Notes: generated from the sequence alone by a model not told the origin. 64,000 nucleotides of DNA from Balneolaceae bacterium UBA2956 (GCA_002348545.1 DEBM01000029.1:30194-94193), one strand, 5' to 3'. Shown: positions 53,433-63,252, numbered from the stretch's first letter. Numbers and translations are program-made.

Positions 53433-55973
53433 ATGAAAAGACTTGTTATAGTAGAATCTCCAACAAAAACAAAGACCATAAGTAAGTATTTGCCTAAGGG
53501 CTATGAAGTTGATTCATCCATGGGACATATAAGAGATTTACCATCTTCGGCTAAATTAGTGCCGGCTAAGTACAAAAAAGAGAGTTGGTCTAGTTTGGGT
53601 ATTAATCCAGATGACCGATACTTTGCTATTTATGTCACTCCGCCAGACAAAAAAAAGATCGTTAAACGACTAAAAGACAAATTAAAAGGGGTAGATGAGC
53701 TCATCTTGGCAACGGATGAAGATCGTGAAGGCGAGGCCATTTCTTGGCATTTATTGGAAGTATTAAAGCCAAAAGTGCCTGTAAAGAGAATGGTTTTTAG
53801 GGAAATTACCAAGGAAGCGGTTCAGAGCGCACTAGATAATACCCGAGATATTGATATGAATTTGGTGCATGCACAAGAAACCAGACGAATACTAGATCGC
53901 TTAGCGGGATACACCGTATCGCCTTTATTATGGAAAAAAATTGCTCCTGGACTTTCTGCTGGCCGGGTACAATCTGTGGCAGTTGAGTTCATTGTTCAGA
54001 GAGAGAGAGAGCGTATGAAATTTCGAAAAGGAACCTATTACGATCTTCAAGCAATGATCCAAAAAGAAGGTGATAATAGTCAGTTTAAAGCAGACCTAAC
54101 TTATGTTGATAATAAAAGAGTTGCTAATGGTAAGGATTTTGATCAAAACACGGGTCAGCTTAAAAAACCAGGCTCTGTTGTATTGCTGGATCAGGAAGGA
54201 GCTGACGCACTAGTAAACCAACTAAATAAGGCGGATTGGAAGGTGAGTAATTTAGAGGTCAAAGTACAAAAAAGGAATCCAGCGCCACCATTTACCACCT
54301 CAACATTGCAGCAAGAAGCTAACAGAAAGTTTGGTTTTTCAGCGCGCGATACGATGAGTGTAGCACAAAAGCTTTACGAGAAAGGATTTATCACTTATAT
54401 GCGTACAGATTCAACCCGATTATCTAGTCAAGCAATAGAAGCGGCAAGAGAGGGTATCTTTGATCAGTATGGAAAAGAGTATTTATTCGAGCAAGTGCGC
54501 AATTACACTTCAAAAGGAAAAAGTGCACAGGAAGCTCACGAGGCTATTCGACCGTCAGGATCTCGATTTGTTATGCCCGAGGAGTCGGGATTACATGACC
54601 GAGAGTTAAAATTATATGACCTAATTTGGAAAAGAACTATTGCTACTCAGATGGCTGAGGCGAAATTAGAGTTTACTAATGTCAGTATTGAAGCAGCTTC
54701 TGCCGATGCAACTGCTATTTTTCGATCTAGTGGTAAGAAAATTTTATTTCCTGGTTTTTTTCGTGCGTATGTTGAAGGAAGTGATGACCCAGATGCGGCG
54801 CTCGAGAATCAGGAGCAGTTTTTACCCAGTCTATTGGAAGGCGATCGTATCGAATTACAAGATTTAGCTTTTAGTGAACATGAAACGAAACCACCGGCGC
54901 GCTATACCGAGGCTACCCTTGTAAAAGAACTTGAAAAAAGTGGCGTTGGTAGGCCGAGTACCTATGCAGCTATTATATCTACCATCCAAGATCGTGGGTA
55001 TACCAAAAAAGAAGGTAAAGCATTGGTCCCAAGTTTTACTGCTTTTGCTGTGACAGCTTTATTAGAGAAACATTTCCCTGATTTGGTTGATAGTGATTTT
55101 ACCTCCAATTTAGAAGATAAATTAGATGAGGTGGCCAATGGAAAGCGAGACCCAGTTGCCTATCTAGATGACTACTACAAAGGCGTTAATGGGCTAAAGA
55201 CAAAAGTTGATTCTCAAGAAGATCAAATCGACCCACAAAAAGCTAAATTATTGGATTTACCTTTGGAGGGCTTAGAAGGAATTAATGTAGCCATTGGTCG
55301 TTTTGGGCCTTATGCGAAATTGCAAAAGGACGGTGAGGATATCACCACATCATTACCATTGGATATGGATCCGAGTGATTTAACTGCGCGCAAGCTTGAA
55401 GAACTTATTCAGCGATCAACCGAAGAAGATAAACCCGTTGGAATCGATGCAGATACCGGCTTACCCGTATTTGTTTTATCAGGACGTTATGGGCCCTATG
55501 TTCAATTGGGTGTACTGACTGAGGAGAATAAAAAACCTAAGCGTGTATCTCTTTTAAAAGGGATGAGTCCCGAAGAGGTTGATATTGATTTAGCATTAAA
55601 ATTATTGGCTTTGCCTCGTGTCTTGGGTGAACACCCAGAAGATGGAAAAGTTATAAAGGCGGGTGTTGGCAGATATGGGCCCTATGTCGTACATGATGGA
55701 AGTTTTAAGTCACTAACTAAAGATGACAATGTTCTTACGATAGAGTTAGACAGAGCGGTTAAGTTATTAAGTCAAAAATCGACCAGAAGAAGTAGCTCAG
55801 AACTTTACGATTTAGGAAATTTTCCTAACACTGATAACCCTATCAAAGTAATGAATGGTAGGTATGGGCCTTACATTAAATATGGGAAAAAGAATATAGG
55901 CTTGCCCAAAGGAAGGCTGCCTGAAGATATAACTAAGGAGCAAGCAATTGAACTAATTAATGCAAAAAAGTAG
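53433..55973 (+). CDS. topA: DNA topoisomerase I
   Basis: 846 residues, type IA. Toprim at the N-terminus (LVIVESPTKTKTISKYL, GHIRDLPSS, ATDEDREGEAISWHL). The active-site Tyr322 is in FITYMRTDSTRLS. The C-terminal part has four repeats with the core GR(F/Y)GPY at about residues 620, 683, 745 and 808, the basic Topo_C_Rpt type found in actinobacteria and Bacteroidota, instead of Cys4 zinc fingers. It relaxes negative supercoils during transcription and replication. The convergent relic of a secreted protein begins one base after its stop. Confidence 0.97.
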   Translation: MKRLVIVESPTKTKTISKYLPKGYEVDSSMGHIRDLPSSAKLVPAKYKKESWSSLGINPDDRYFAIYVTPPDKKKIVKRLKDKLKGVDELILATDEDREGEAISWHLLEVLKPKVPVKRMVFREITKEAVQSALDNTRDIDMNLVHAQETRRILDRLAGYTVSPLLWKKIAPGLSAGRVQSVAVEFIVQRERERMKFRKGTYYDLQAMIQKEGDNSQFKADLTYVDNKRVANGKDFDQNTGQLKKPGSVVLLDQEGADALVNQLNKADWKVSNLEVKVQKRNPAPPFTTSTLQQEANRKFGFSARDTMSVAQKLYEKGFITYMRTDSTRLSSQAIEAAREGIFDQYGKEYLFEQVRNYTSKGKSAQEAHEAIRPSGSRFVMPEESGLHDRELKLYDLIWKRTIATQMAEAKLEFTNVSIEAASADATAIFRSSGKKILFPGFFRAYVEGSDDPDAALENQEQFLPSLLEGDRIELQDLAFSEHETKPPARYTEATLVKELEKSGVGRPSTYAAIISTIQDRGYTKKEGKALVPSFTAFAVTALLEKHFPDLVDSDFTSNLEDKLDEVANGKRDPVAYLDDYYKGVNGLKTKVDSQEDQIDPQKAKLLDLPLEGLEGINVAIGRFGPYAKLQKDGEDITTSLPLDMDPSDLTARKLEELIQRSTEEDKPVGIDADTGLPVFVLSGRYGPYVQLGVLTEENKKPKRVSLLKGMSPEEVDIDLALKLLALPRVLGEHPEDGKVIKAGVGRYGPYVVHDGSFKSLTKDDNVLTIELDRAVKLLSQKSTRRSSSELYDLGNFPNTDNPIKVMNGRYGPYIKYGKKNIGLPKGRLPEDITKEQAIELINAKK

Positions 55974-55974
55974 T

Positions 55975-56290
55975 CTATTTAATAAGATACATGCTGCGAG
56001 TTATTGTTCTGATTTATGTTTTAAGTTGATAAAAGTAAAGCCCACTGGGTAAATTTGTTGCGTCAAATGTAATGGTATTTGAGCTCTCTTCTGACCATAC
56101 CTCTCGTATGGAATACATTCGTATGTTTTTTGCTTCTATGCATATTAATAAGAAAAAAAATAGAATCAATAGTAGCATCTAAAGGAATCTCTATATCAAG
56201 ACCTAAATGGATGATTGAGCGTCTTATATTTCCGTTATTTGTTATATCTATGTAAATCACCCATTGACACGTGTCTATTCGAAAGGTATT
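55975..56290 (-). pseudogene. Frameshifted relic of a secreted protein with a T9SS C-terminal sorting domain
   Basis: In the 346-base gap between topA and the next gene, minus-strand frames read as a decayed C-terminus. One frame (56112 to 55975) gives ITFDATNLPSGLYFYQLKT, a stop (TAA at 56016-56014), then IRTITRSMYLIK and a final TAG at 55977-55975. This closely matches the end of the type A sorting domain for type IX secretion (FDASNLxSGVYFYRL...TRxMxLIR). Upstream the similarity continues in another frame (56290-56113, with IEIPLDATIDSIFF), and the two are separated by an 8-T homopolymer (56160-56153). There is thus at least one frameshift and one in-frame stop. The upstream body of the protein is missing. 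Confidence 0.75.
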
Positions 56291-56319
56291 TTACTACTAT
56301 AAAATTACTTTCAGCTGCA

Positions 56320-56889
56320 ATGCAAAAAAAAAGCAATTTTCATTTTACGTACCCAATTAATATTGGGGAGCTTGATTTAGCTACCATGGTAAGTATGTAC
56401 CGGAGTAGGGGAGAGCCTCGTAAATCAATGCCAGGCGAGTATTTTTCTTGTGCATTGAGTCATGAGATACTTAAAGAGGGAAAATTTTGGTTTGGATTAT
56501 ACTATTCTCAAAAAATTTGGGATGAACTTATTACCAAGGGAAGTGAGGGGTATCCTATAACAGAAACGGAATTCAGAGTATTAGGATTGATATACAGCAG
56601 CGAAGATGAACCACCCCATCGCGAATATATAGAGCGTCATTCCCGTGTAGTTGACAAACTATCATATCTTATTGTGAATGATCTTCGGGGGTTTGGTTTT
56701 TTAGTGGAAGACGAAAGTGGTTATTTGCGTATAACTCCTAGAGGTGAACGAGCATTACACGGTATAGCCCGGAGAATGTATGGAAAGCGATTTTTACCTG
56801 AAATGATTGATCATACACCAAAACCTGAGGCACCTAAAATAGAAGAGGCTCAACGTAGACATCAGGATCAAGGAAATCTATTTAAATAG
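56320..56889 (+). CDS. Conserved-looking protein of unknown function (189 residues)
   Basis: Start taken at ATG 56320 (MQKKSNFHFTYPINIGELDLATMV); a longer frame from 56215 overlaps the relic and looks non-coding. It is cytoplasmic, without signal or membrane segment. It has a charged, helix-rich middle (ITETEFRVLGLIYSSEDEPPHREYIERHSRVVDKLSYLIVNDLRGFGFLVEDES) whose LSYLIVNDLRGFGFL-GYLRITPRGERALHGI pattern resembles a winged-helix (DUF-type) unit, and a C-terminal tail rich in Glu, Pro and Gln. I recognise no family. The winged-helix reading is a guess. It stands alone between the relic and the convergent M1 peptidase. Confidence 0.7.
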   Translation: MQKKSNFHFTYPINIGELDLATMVSMYRSRGEPRKSMPGEYFSCALSHEILKEGKFWFGLYYSQKIWDELITKGSEGYPITETEFRVLGLIYSSEDEPPHREYIERHSRVVDKLSYLIVNDLRGFGFLVEDESGYLRITPRGERALHGIARRMYGKRFLPEMIDHTPKPEAPKIEEAQRRHQDQGNLFK

Positions 56890-56910
56890 AATCATTGTTT
56901 TGCCTAATTC

Positions 56911-56945
56911 AAAAAATGGAGTGATTCAGTAAGTTGAAAACTCCA
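56911..56945 (-). terminator. Intrinsic terminator of the M1 peptidase gene
   Basis: On the minus strand, TGGAGT (56945-56940) pairs with ACTCCA (56922-56917), with an inner TTCA/TGAA stem, and six T follow (56916-56911). It lies 25 bases after the peptidase stop. Confidence 0.75.
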
Positions 56946-56970
56946 AGTGCTTAATGAGCTATAAGGATTA

Positions 56971-58884
56971 TTAATTTGGGTTTAATAAAATCACATTATT
57001 TGTAGTGTTTACGTCGGCTAATCGCTCAGTTGGATCAATACTGACAGATCGAATATTTTCTATGGGTACGGAAATGGTAAATGAGTAGCTAGGTTTTACC
57101 CAAGGCCAATCCGACATAATAACCCGCTTACCGTCATGTTCTGCAGGTTTCTCGCCTCGCATTATTTGCATGGGAATATAAAATTCTTCTTTTGACCCGT
57201 CCGTATATTCAACCCAGATATCCAGTGGCGCTGGCATGAGTCCAATTCGCTTTAAATATATTTGTGTGACTCCTATTTGATTTTCAATAGCCTCTACAGA
57301 TGTGATTCCATAATCAATTGTTTTAGTAGTATGAACGAAGTATTCATGGAACCAATCCAAAATCATACCTGACTCTTTTTCCATAAGTCGAATAAAATCT
57401 AAATCTGTTGGATGTTTTAATTTCCATTCCTTATGATACCTTAGCATACCTGATCGAAACGCTTGTTCACCGATGATGTAACGAATCTGATTCAAGTAAA
57501 CCGCCCCTTTTGAATAGGCGGCACGACCATATGCAAAATTGGTATGATAATGGTCGGCATGAGTGGCCATAGGCTCTTCTTTTCCAGAATCTACCAATCG
57601 TTGATATCCTCTCATTGATCCCGCATGGGGATTACCAGTACTTTCGAATAAATATTGCATGGTTTCATTACTTGCAAAGCTAGTAAAGCCTTCGTCCATC
57701 CAGGCATATAATGCTTCATTTGTTGCCAATACGTTTTGGTACCAACTATGGTAGAGTTCATGAACTGTTACCCCAACAAGACTTTTTAAGTTTCTGGCAC
57801 CAGTGATCAGGGTCCCCATTGGATATTCCATTCCACCATCACCACCTTGTATAGTGGTAAATTGTGGATAAGGATATGTGCCAAAGTTAGCATTTGCATA
57901 CTCAAAGGCTTGGACAATTAACTTGGGAAGACGCTTCCAGTACTCTAGATATACCTCGTTCTCTTCTGCTGTTTTATTCACAGCAAGTATAGGATCTTGA
58001 TATAGGAAGTGCAATGTTGGGCCGTTTGGAACCTGAGCTTTGACATGGATAAAGTCAGGATCTGCTCCCCAGAAAAAATCTAATACTTCATCGGCTAAAA
58101 AATGCCAAGTTAACTTACTGGTATCATGATTCACCTGAATTCCTTCATCCTCATAGCCATATCCTACTTGATTTGGATTTTGCAATACTCCCGTACCACC
58201 CACAACATAGTCTTTATCGATAGTAATTTTAACATCGAATCGTCCAAAAACACCATGGAATTCTCGCCCAATATAGGGGTTCGGGTGCCAGCCTCTGTAA
58301 TCATATTCCGCTAATTTAGGGTACCACTGACTCATAGAAAATTCAACACCTTCTGAATTATTCCATCCACTTCGGCGAATTTGTAAAGGGACCTGTGACT
58401 CAAAATCCATTTCAAGTATTGTCTGTTCACCCGGTAATAGTGGACGAGCTAAGGGTGCTTGGAGGATGGTGCCTTCTATATTAAAACGTAATTCTTGCCC
58501 ATCTTGGCGTAGGCTTTGAACCTCATGATACCCGATTTCATTTTCTTTAAGATTGAAAATCCTATCGCGAATGCGACCATCTGGATCTTCAATGGTACGA
58601 GATCGAACGTCCATCATGCTACCTGGTTGGAATGCGTTAAAATAAAGGTGGTAGAATACTCGATCAATTACATCTGGAGAATTATTTGTATAAACAACAC
58701 GTTGATTTCCAGTAAAACGATGAGCGCGAGCATCTACTAAAATATCCATAGTGTAGTCAACTTCTTGCTGCCAATAACCGGCTGTATAAGCACTTTTCAC
58801 ACTAGGAATAGAGGCTTCTTGAGCCAATAGATAGGCACATCCTATATATAGGAAAAAGATAGAGGTTAGAATTCGCTTATTCAT
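56971..58884 (-). CDS. M1-family zinc metallopeptidase, exported
   Basis: From ATG 58884 it has 637 residues and a signal peptide (RILTSIFFLYIGCAYLLAQ); the longer frame starting at 58932 would abut recR and adds a poor N-terminus. The catalytic zinc motif VHELYHSWYQ with its third ligand Glu in AWMDEGFTSF (about residues 375-405), and the exopeptidase motif GGMEYP, define the gluzincin M1 family. It ends at a helical C-terminal domain. Probably a periplasmic aminopeptidase that digests peptides for nutrition. It follows recR closely and ends in its own terminator. Confidence 0.93.
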   Translation of the reverse strand: MNKRILTSIFFLYIGCAYLLAQEASIPSVKSAYTAGYWQQEVDYTMDILVDARAHRFTGNQRVVYTNNSPDVIDRVFYHLYFNAFQPGSMMDVRSRTIEDPDGRIRDRIFNLKENEIGYHEVQSLRQDGQELRFNIEGTILQAPLARPLLPGEQTILEMDFESQVPLQIRRSGWNNSEGVEFSMSQWYPKLAEYDYRGWHPNPYIGREFHGVFGRFDVKITIDKDYVVGGTGVLQNPNQVGYGYEDEGIQVNHDTSKLTWHFLADEVLDFFWGADPDFIHVKAQVPNGPTLHFLYQDPILAVNKTAEENEVYLEYWKRLPKLIVQAFEYANANFGTYPYPQFTTIQGGDGGMEYPMGTLITGARNLKSLVGVTVHELYHSWYQNVLATNEALYAWMDEGFTSFASNETMQYLFESTGNPHAGSMRGYQRLVDSGKEEPMATHADHYHTNFAYGRAAYSKGAVYLNQIRYIIGEQAFRSGMLRYHKEWKLKHPTDLDFIRLMEKESGMILDWFHEYFVHTTKTIDYGITSVEAIENQIGVTQIYLKRIGLMPAPLDIWVEYTDGSKEEFYIPMQIMRGEKPAEHDGKRVIMSDWPWVKPSYSFTISVPIENIRSVSIDPTERLADVNTTNNVILLNPN

Positions 58885-58932
58885 AGGATATCGGGATTTA
58901 GTATTGAGGAATCGATAGGATATTATGACCAT

Positions 58933-59532
58933 TTATAATGATGTTCTTGAACTAAAAGCACGCCCTAGAGTTATTTCATCAATATACTCTAATTCTGTAC
59001 CCATTGGTATACCATAGGCGATCCTAGTGACTTGAACCTCATACGGCATTAGGAGTTTGTTTATATAATATGAAGTGGCTTCACCTTCGGCATCTGGATT
59101 CAGGGCTAAAATAACTTCTCCTATCGACTCTTCACGCACTCGTTCTAAGAGCTCTTTAATTCGGAGTTGATCAGGCCCTACATTATCCAAAGGTGAAATG
59201 ATACCACCCAGCACATGGTAGCGGCCCTGAAACTCATTGGTTCGTTCTATTAAATATACATCATTAAACTCTTCTACTACACATAGAGTTCTGATTTCAC
59301 GTTTGGGTGAAGAACAGATAGAGCAAGGATCACTATCACTAATAGATCCACAAATTGAACAATGGGATACTTTTGTGGTTAGATCCAAAATAGCTTGTGC
59401 TAGATTCTGGGCATATTGTTTATTCTGCTTAAGTAAGTGAATAGCTATTCGTTGAGCAGACTTTCTACCTGTTCCAGGAAGCTTGGAAAGCTGTTCGATG
59501 GCTTTTTCTAGGTATTCGGATATAAGTTGCAC
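58933..59532 (-). CDS. recR: Recombination protein RecR
   Basis: 199 residues. An N-terminal helix-hairpin-helix (SKLPGTGRKSAQRIAIHLL), a Cys4 zinc finger with Cys58, Cys61, Cys70 and Cys73, and a Toprim domain (TLCVVEEFNDVYLIE, AL-NPDAEGEATSYYI). It acts with RecF and RecO to load RecA at gaps. The order dnaX-ybaB-recR on the minus strand is the classical arrangement (about 50 bases to ybaB). Confidence 0.97.
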   Translation of the reverse strand: MQLISEYLEKAIEQLSKLPGTGRKSAQRIAIHLLKQNKQYAQNLAQAILDLTTKVSHCSICGSISDSDPCSICSSPKREIRTLCVVEEFNDVYLIERTNEFQGRYHVLGGIISPLDNVGPDQLRIKELLERVREESIGEVILALNPDAEGEATSYYINKLLMPYEVQVTRIAYGIPMGTELEYIDEITLGRAFSSRTSL

Positions 59533-59582
59533 TGATGATGAAAATAAGATGAGATTCTCGATATTCTTAGATTAGGCGGAAA

Positions 59583-59930
59583 TTAGAGGCCAAATTTTGA
59601 TAAATCAAAACCTAGAATATCCCCACCAGGAATCATCCCTTTGTAGGTTTTTTGTATTTCGGCCTGTGCCGTTTCCTCAGCTTTAGCAAGTGCTTGATTA
59701 ACCCCGGCTATGACTAAATCTTCGAGCATCTCCTTATCTCCTTTGTTCAATAAACTCTCGTCAATTTCAAGTTGCATAATTTTTCGATGCCCGTTGGCTC
59801 GAACGGCGACCATACCACCACCAACCTCAGCCTCTACTTGAATCTTCTCCAACTTGGACTGGCTCTCTTTCACCTTTTCTTGCATTTCCTGCATTTTACC
59901 GAACATTTCGGCCATATTAAAATTGTCCAT
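59583..59930 (-). CDS. YbaB/EbfC nucleoid-associated protein
   Basis: 115 residues, with the helical N-terminus MFGKMQEMQEKVKESQSKLEKIQVEAEVGGGMVAVRANG and ALAKAEETAQAEIQKTYKGMIPGGDI, typical of the family that binds DNA as a dimer. It lies between dnaX (23 bases) and recR, the conserved neighbourhood of ybaB. Confidence 0.95.
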   Translation of the reverse strand: MDNFNMAEMFGKMQEMQEKVKESQSKLEKIQVEAEVGGGMVAVRANGHRKIMQLEIDESLLNKGDKEMLEDLVIAGVNQALAKAEETAQAEIQKTYKGMIPGGDILGFDLSKFGL

Positions 59931-59953
59931 AAATTATATATTTAAACACTTTG

Positions 59954-61858
59954 TTAATATTCTAGTTCGGCTCCAAGCTTATCCACTATATCTTTGAGAA
60001 TTGGATCCCTTTGAATTAACTCTTTAAAAAATTCATAAGGATTTTTTTCTTTAGCCTGATTAGGTTTATTGGTACTAATATCTATTTTTAATCGCACTAT
60101 AACACCGAGATATTCTTTTAACAGCAAACTTAGCTCTCGAGCTTGTTGATCCAACATTTGCTTAGATAACTGATTATCACACTCCAACACTAACTCATCA
60201 TCTAAGAGTTCGATGGGCTTTACTCGTTCAACTTGAAGTTCTAATATTTTAGGTATCCTACCTTTTAAACCTTTTAAAAATATTGGCCATTTTGCTATTA
60301 TTGTATTAAAACTGAGTTGCTTTTGATTTTCCTTTGTTTTCTTTTTTTGTTCAATATTTTTGTTTTCGCCGCTCAACTCTTTGTTGATTCTTTTTTGGGA
60401 TATTGATTCTGAAGCATCTTGAAGTATTGTTTGTATCTCCTCTTCCGAGGGGCTCTGTGATTGGTCTTGTTTATTATAGTTGGCAGATATTATTGTATTG
60501 CTTGCAGTTTTAGGATCTGAAGGACCTCCTAGTGAGGGAGTGCCGAAATCCAAGTCACCGAGCAGGGGTTTTATTTGAGGAGGTTTCGTCAAGGTTTTTT
60601 TAACGGTTTCAATCTCTTGTTCAACCACAGCTTCTAGACTTCCCTGAATTTTTGAGCTATGTTCATTTGCTTTTTTTTTCACAACATCTTTAACAACTTC
60701 TTCACCTTCATTCTTGTCAGTTTGATTTGCTTCAAAATCTCCAACATTTGTGGGTAGATTTTTTACCTTTTTAATAATTTTTTTTAATCCATCAAGTGTT
60801 TCTAAATGAGCCATTTTCAAAAACATAAGTTCAAAAGCAATCCGAGGTTGACTTAGCTCTTTAATTTTAACTTGCTGCTCACTGACTAGGTATAGGTACC
60901 TCATTATATCAGTTTGGTCTAGTGTTGATGCAGCATGAAAGTATTTAGCTTTGGTATCCATTGAAGCCTCAATTAAAGCCATCTGCTCACCTTGTTTAGC
61001 AACGTATAAATTACGTAAGTGCTCCACTAGTCCCGCCAAAAATTCTTGAATGTCATAACCCTCTTGAAGTAGGGTATAAATGAGATGAAGACCCGCGGAT
61101 GTATCTCGACTGATTACACTGTTCATAAATTCAAACAAGTGGTCCGAACCAACTACATTTAATGCCTTAAGTAGTCTTTTATAGGTGATATTGTCGCCGC
61201 AAAAAGCAATAGCTTGATCTAATAAACCAAGGGCATCACGTAACGCACCGTCAGCTTTTTTGGCAATTATATGCAGTGATTCATGATCAATTGAAATACC
61301 TTCAACCGTAGTTATTTTTTCGAGGCGATGCACGATTTCATCAACGGAAATTCGCTTGAAATCGAAACGTTGAACACGAGATAAAATAGTGGGAAGTACT
61401 TTGAGCGGCTCGGTCGTGGCAAATATAAAAATAGCATGTTCTGGAGGTTCTTCTAGCGTCTTCAAAAGAGCACTAAAAGCTGCTTTTGAGAGCATATGAA
61501 CCTCGTCCACAATAAAAATTTTATAGCGGCCATTTTGTGGTGGTATCCGTACGCTTTCCCGAAGGTGGTGAACATCCTCTACTTTATTATTCGATGCCGC
61601 ATCGATTTCAATTATATTTAATGTTTGGTTTAGAGCTTCTCCATCAATCTCGTCACCAATTCCATTAATCACGCGTGCCAGCACCCTCGCCATGGTAGTC
61701 TTACCTACTCCCCGAGGCCCACAAAACATATAGGCGTGGGAGAGGCGATTTTGTTTTACAGCATTCAGAAGCGTGCTAGTAACATGTTCTTGAGAAACAA
61801 TATCTTCAAAGTTTTGCGGGCGGTATTTTCTGGTAAGGGTGCGATAAGAGTTTGACAT
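59954..61858 (-). CDS. dnaX: DNA polymerase III tau/gamma subunit, lacking the zinc module
   Basis: Clamp-loader ATPase; 634 residues from ATG 61858 (an earlier ATG at 61873 adds five residues and is less likely). P-loop GPRGVGKTT at 47-55, DEVHMLSKAAF and the sensor SRVQRFDFK. In most DnaX proteins four Cys form a zinc module between the P-loop and DAASNN; here that stretch is only NGIGDEIDGEALNQTLNI, with no Cys and about 20 residues shorter. After residue 380 comes a long Lys/Glu/Gln-rich linker and a C-terminal domain that resembles a tau domain (about 515-630). No programmed frameshift signal was identified. Confidence 0.94.
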   Translation of the reverse strand: MSNSYRTLTRKYRPQNFEDIVSQEHVTSTLLNAVKQNRLSHAYMFCGPRGVGKTTMARVLARVINGIGDEIDGEALNQTLNIIEIDAASNNKVEDVHHLRESVRIPPQNGRYKIFIVDEVHMLSKAAFSALLKTLEEPPEHAIFIFATTEPLKVLPTILSRVQRFDFKRISVDEIVHRLEKITTVEGISIDHESLHIIAKKADGALRDALGLLDQAIAFCGDNITYKRLLKALNVVGSDHLFEFMNSVISRDTSAGLHLIYTLLQEGYDIQEFLAGLVEHLRNLYVAKQGEQMALIEASMDTKAKYFHAASTLDQTDIMRYLYLVSEQQVKIKELSQPRIAFELMFLKMAHLETLDGLKKIIKKVKNLPTNVGDFEANQTDKNEGEEVVKDVVKKKANEHSSKIQGSLEAVVEQEIETVKKTLTKPPQIKPLLGDLDFGTPSLGGPSDPKTASNTIISANYNKQDQSQSPSEEEIQTILQDASESISQKRINKELSGENKNIEQKKKTKENQKQLSFNTIIAKWPIFLKGLKGRIPKILELQVERVKPIELLDDELVLECDNQLSKQMLDQQARELSLLLKEYLGVIVRLKIDISTNKPNQAKEKNPYEFFKELIQRDPILKDIVDKLGAELEY

Positions 61859-61900
61859 GATATAAAGGTACAAAAAAGCAGGACGATTTGAAGGTTAAAG

Positions 61901-63235
61901 CTAGCTATTCATAAGTCTTTCAATTTCGTTTCGTTCTTTGGCAATATGGGTCAGATTTTCATAACTGTTTTTTGTGACTACAATATTATCCTCTATACGG
62001 ATTCCTCCAAAGTCCATGAATTGGTGAATCTTTTTGGCATTTAAAAATATTTGTTTAGATGGATCCTTTAGTGCAGGTCCTAAAACCGCTGGTACAAAAT
62101 AGATACCTGGTTCAATGGTAATGACCATGCCTGCCTCTAATTCTCGCCGAGCTCGTAAGTAAAAGATACCAGGCCGATCAATCCGTTCTACACCTTTTGG
62201 ATACCCGCCAACATCATGAGTATCTAAACCTAAAAAATGACCTAATCCATGCGGGAAAAAGAGGGCGAAAATATTAGCCTCCATGATGGAATTTAGCGAA
62301 CCCTTGACGATTCCAATGTCGAGTAAGCCTTCCATCATGGTGCTTGCAGACATCATGTGCAAATCCTCCATTCGTATTCCAGGTTTGATGGCTTCAATAA
62401 CTTGTTTTTGCGCGGTAAAAACCACATCATATAATGCTGCTTGATAAGTCGAAAATCGTCCATTTACAGGGAATGTACGGCTAAAATCTGCCGCATAGCC
62501 TTTATATTCAAAACCTGCATCAATTAGAAAAAGCTCTCCATCTTGGGTTTGTCGAGTATTCGAAACATAGTGTAAAATGGCAGAATTGGGTCCTGAGGCA
62601 TAAATCCCATTATATGCATCTTGTTGAAGGCCATAAGACATTTGTACTTCGGTGAAGATCGCTTTTGCTTGATATTCATACATGCCTGGCTTCCATGACT
62701 CTATGACTCGCTTAAAAGCCTCATCATTTACCTGGCTAGCTTTGCGTAAGCATTTTAGTTCCTCGTCTGTTTTGATGACTCTAGCATCGTTTAAAGCTTC
62801 AATTAAGGCCTCTGAATCAGTAGTTACCTCGGGTTCATGCGAACGAAATCTCTTCTGCGAGGATTCGTCTAAACAAAATATTATAGAGGGTTCTAATTTT
62901 TTCACCACCTCGTGTAGCTCATCTACATAATGCACATGATCTGGTGAGTATTCGGATCGGTATTGATTCAGACTTTTAACATAGCCATGCCAAACGGCAT
63001 ATTGCATGTCTCTTTTTGGCACAAATAAATGAAATTCCTTCGAATCGATGTTCAGAATCGCCATACAATCAGGTTCATTGACTCCGCTTACATACCAAAA
63101 ATTAGACTCCTGACGAAAAGCGAATTCATAATCGGTTTGGTAGCGGTACATTACCTGGGCGCCTTCTAAAAAGATGATTGATTGTTGAGTTTGAGAAAAA
63201 AGAGAATACAGTTTATCGCGATGTTTATAATGCAT
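61901..63235 (-). CDS. pepP: Xaa-Pro aminopeptidase (M24B)
   Basis: 444 residues. The N-terminal domain (YRYQTDYEFAFRQESNFWYVSGV) and a pita-bread C-terminal domain with all metal ligands: the Asp pair in DAGFEYKGYAADFSRTF, the His in HGLGHFLGLDTHDVGG, and Glu in ITIEPGIYF and GGIRIEDNI. It removes N-terminal residues preceding proline. Gap of 17 bases to thiN upstream on the same strand. Confidence 0.95.
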   Translation of the reverse strand: MHYKHRDKLYSLFSQTQQSIIFLEGAQVMYRYQTDYEFAFRQESNFWYVSGVNEPDCMAILNIDSKEFHLFVPKRDMQYAVWHGYVKSLNQYRSEYSPDHVHYVDELHEVVKKLEPSIIFCLDESSQKRFRSHEPEVTTDSEALIEALNDARVIKTDEELKCLRKASQVNDEAFKRVIESWKPGMYEYQAKAIFTEVQMSYGLQQDAYNGIYASGPNSAILHYVSNTRQTQDGELFLIDAGFEYKGYAADFSRTFPVNGRFSTYQAALYDVVFTAQKQVIEAIKPGIRMEDLHMMSASTMMEGLLDIGIVKGSLNSIMEANIFALFFPHGLGHFLGLDTHDVGGYPKGVERIDRPGIFYLRARRELEAGMVITIEPGIYFVPAVLGPALKDPSKQIFLNAKKIHQFMDFGGIRIEDNIVVTKNSYENLTHIAKERNEIERLMNS

Positions 63236-63252
63236 ATCTATGATATATTTTA

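Noticed and set aside
56063..56260. A 65-codon minus-strand frame starting with GTG at 56260
   Set aside because: It is one of the two frames of the sorting-domain relic and stops before the conserved C-terminus, so it was kept as part of a pseudogene rather than a gene.
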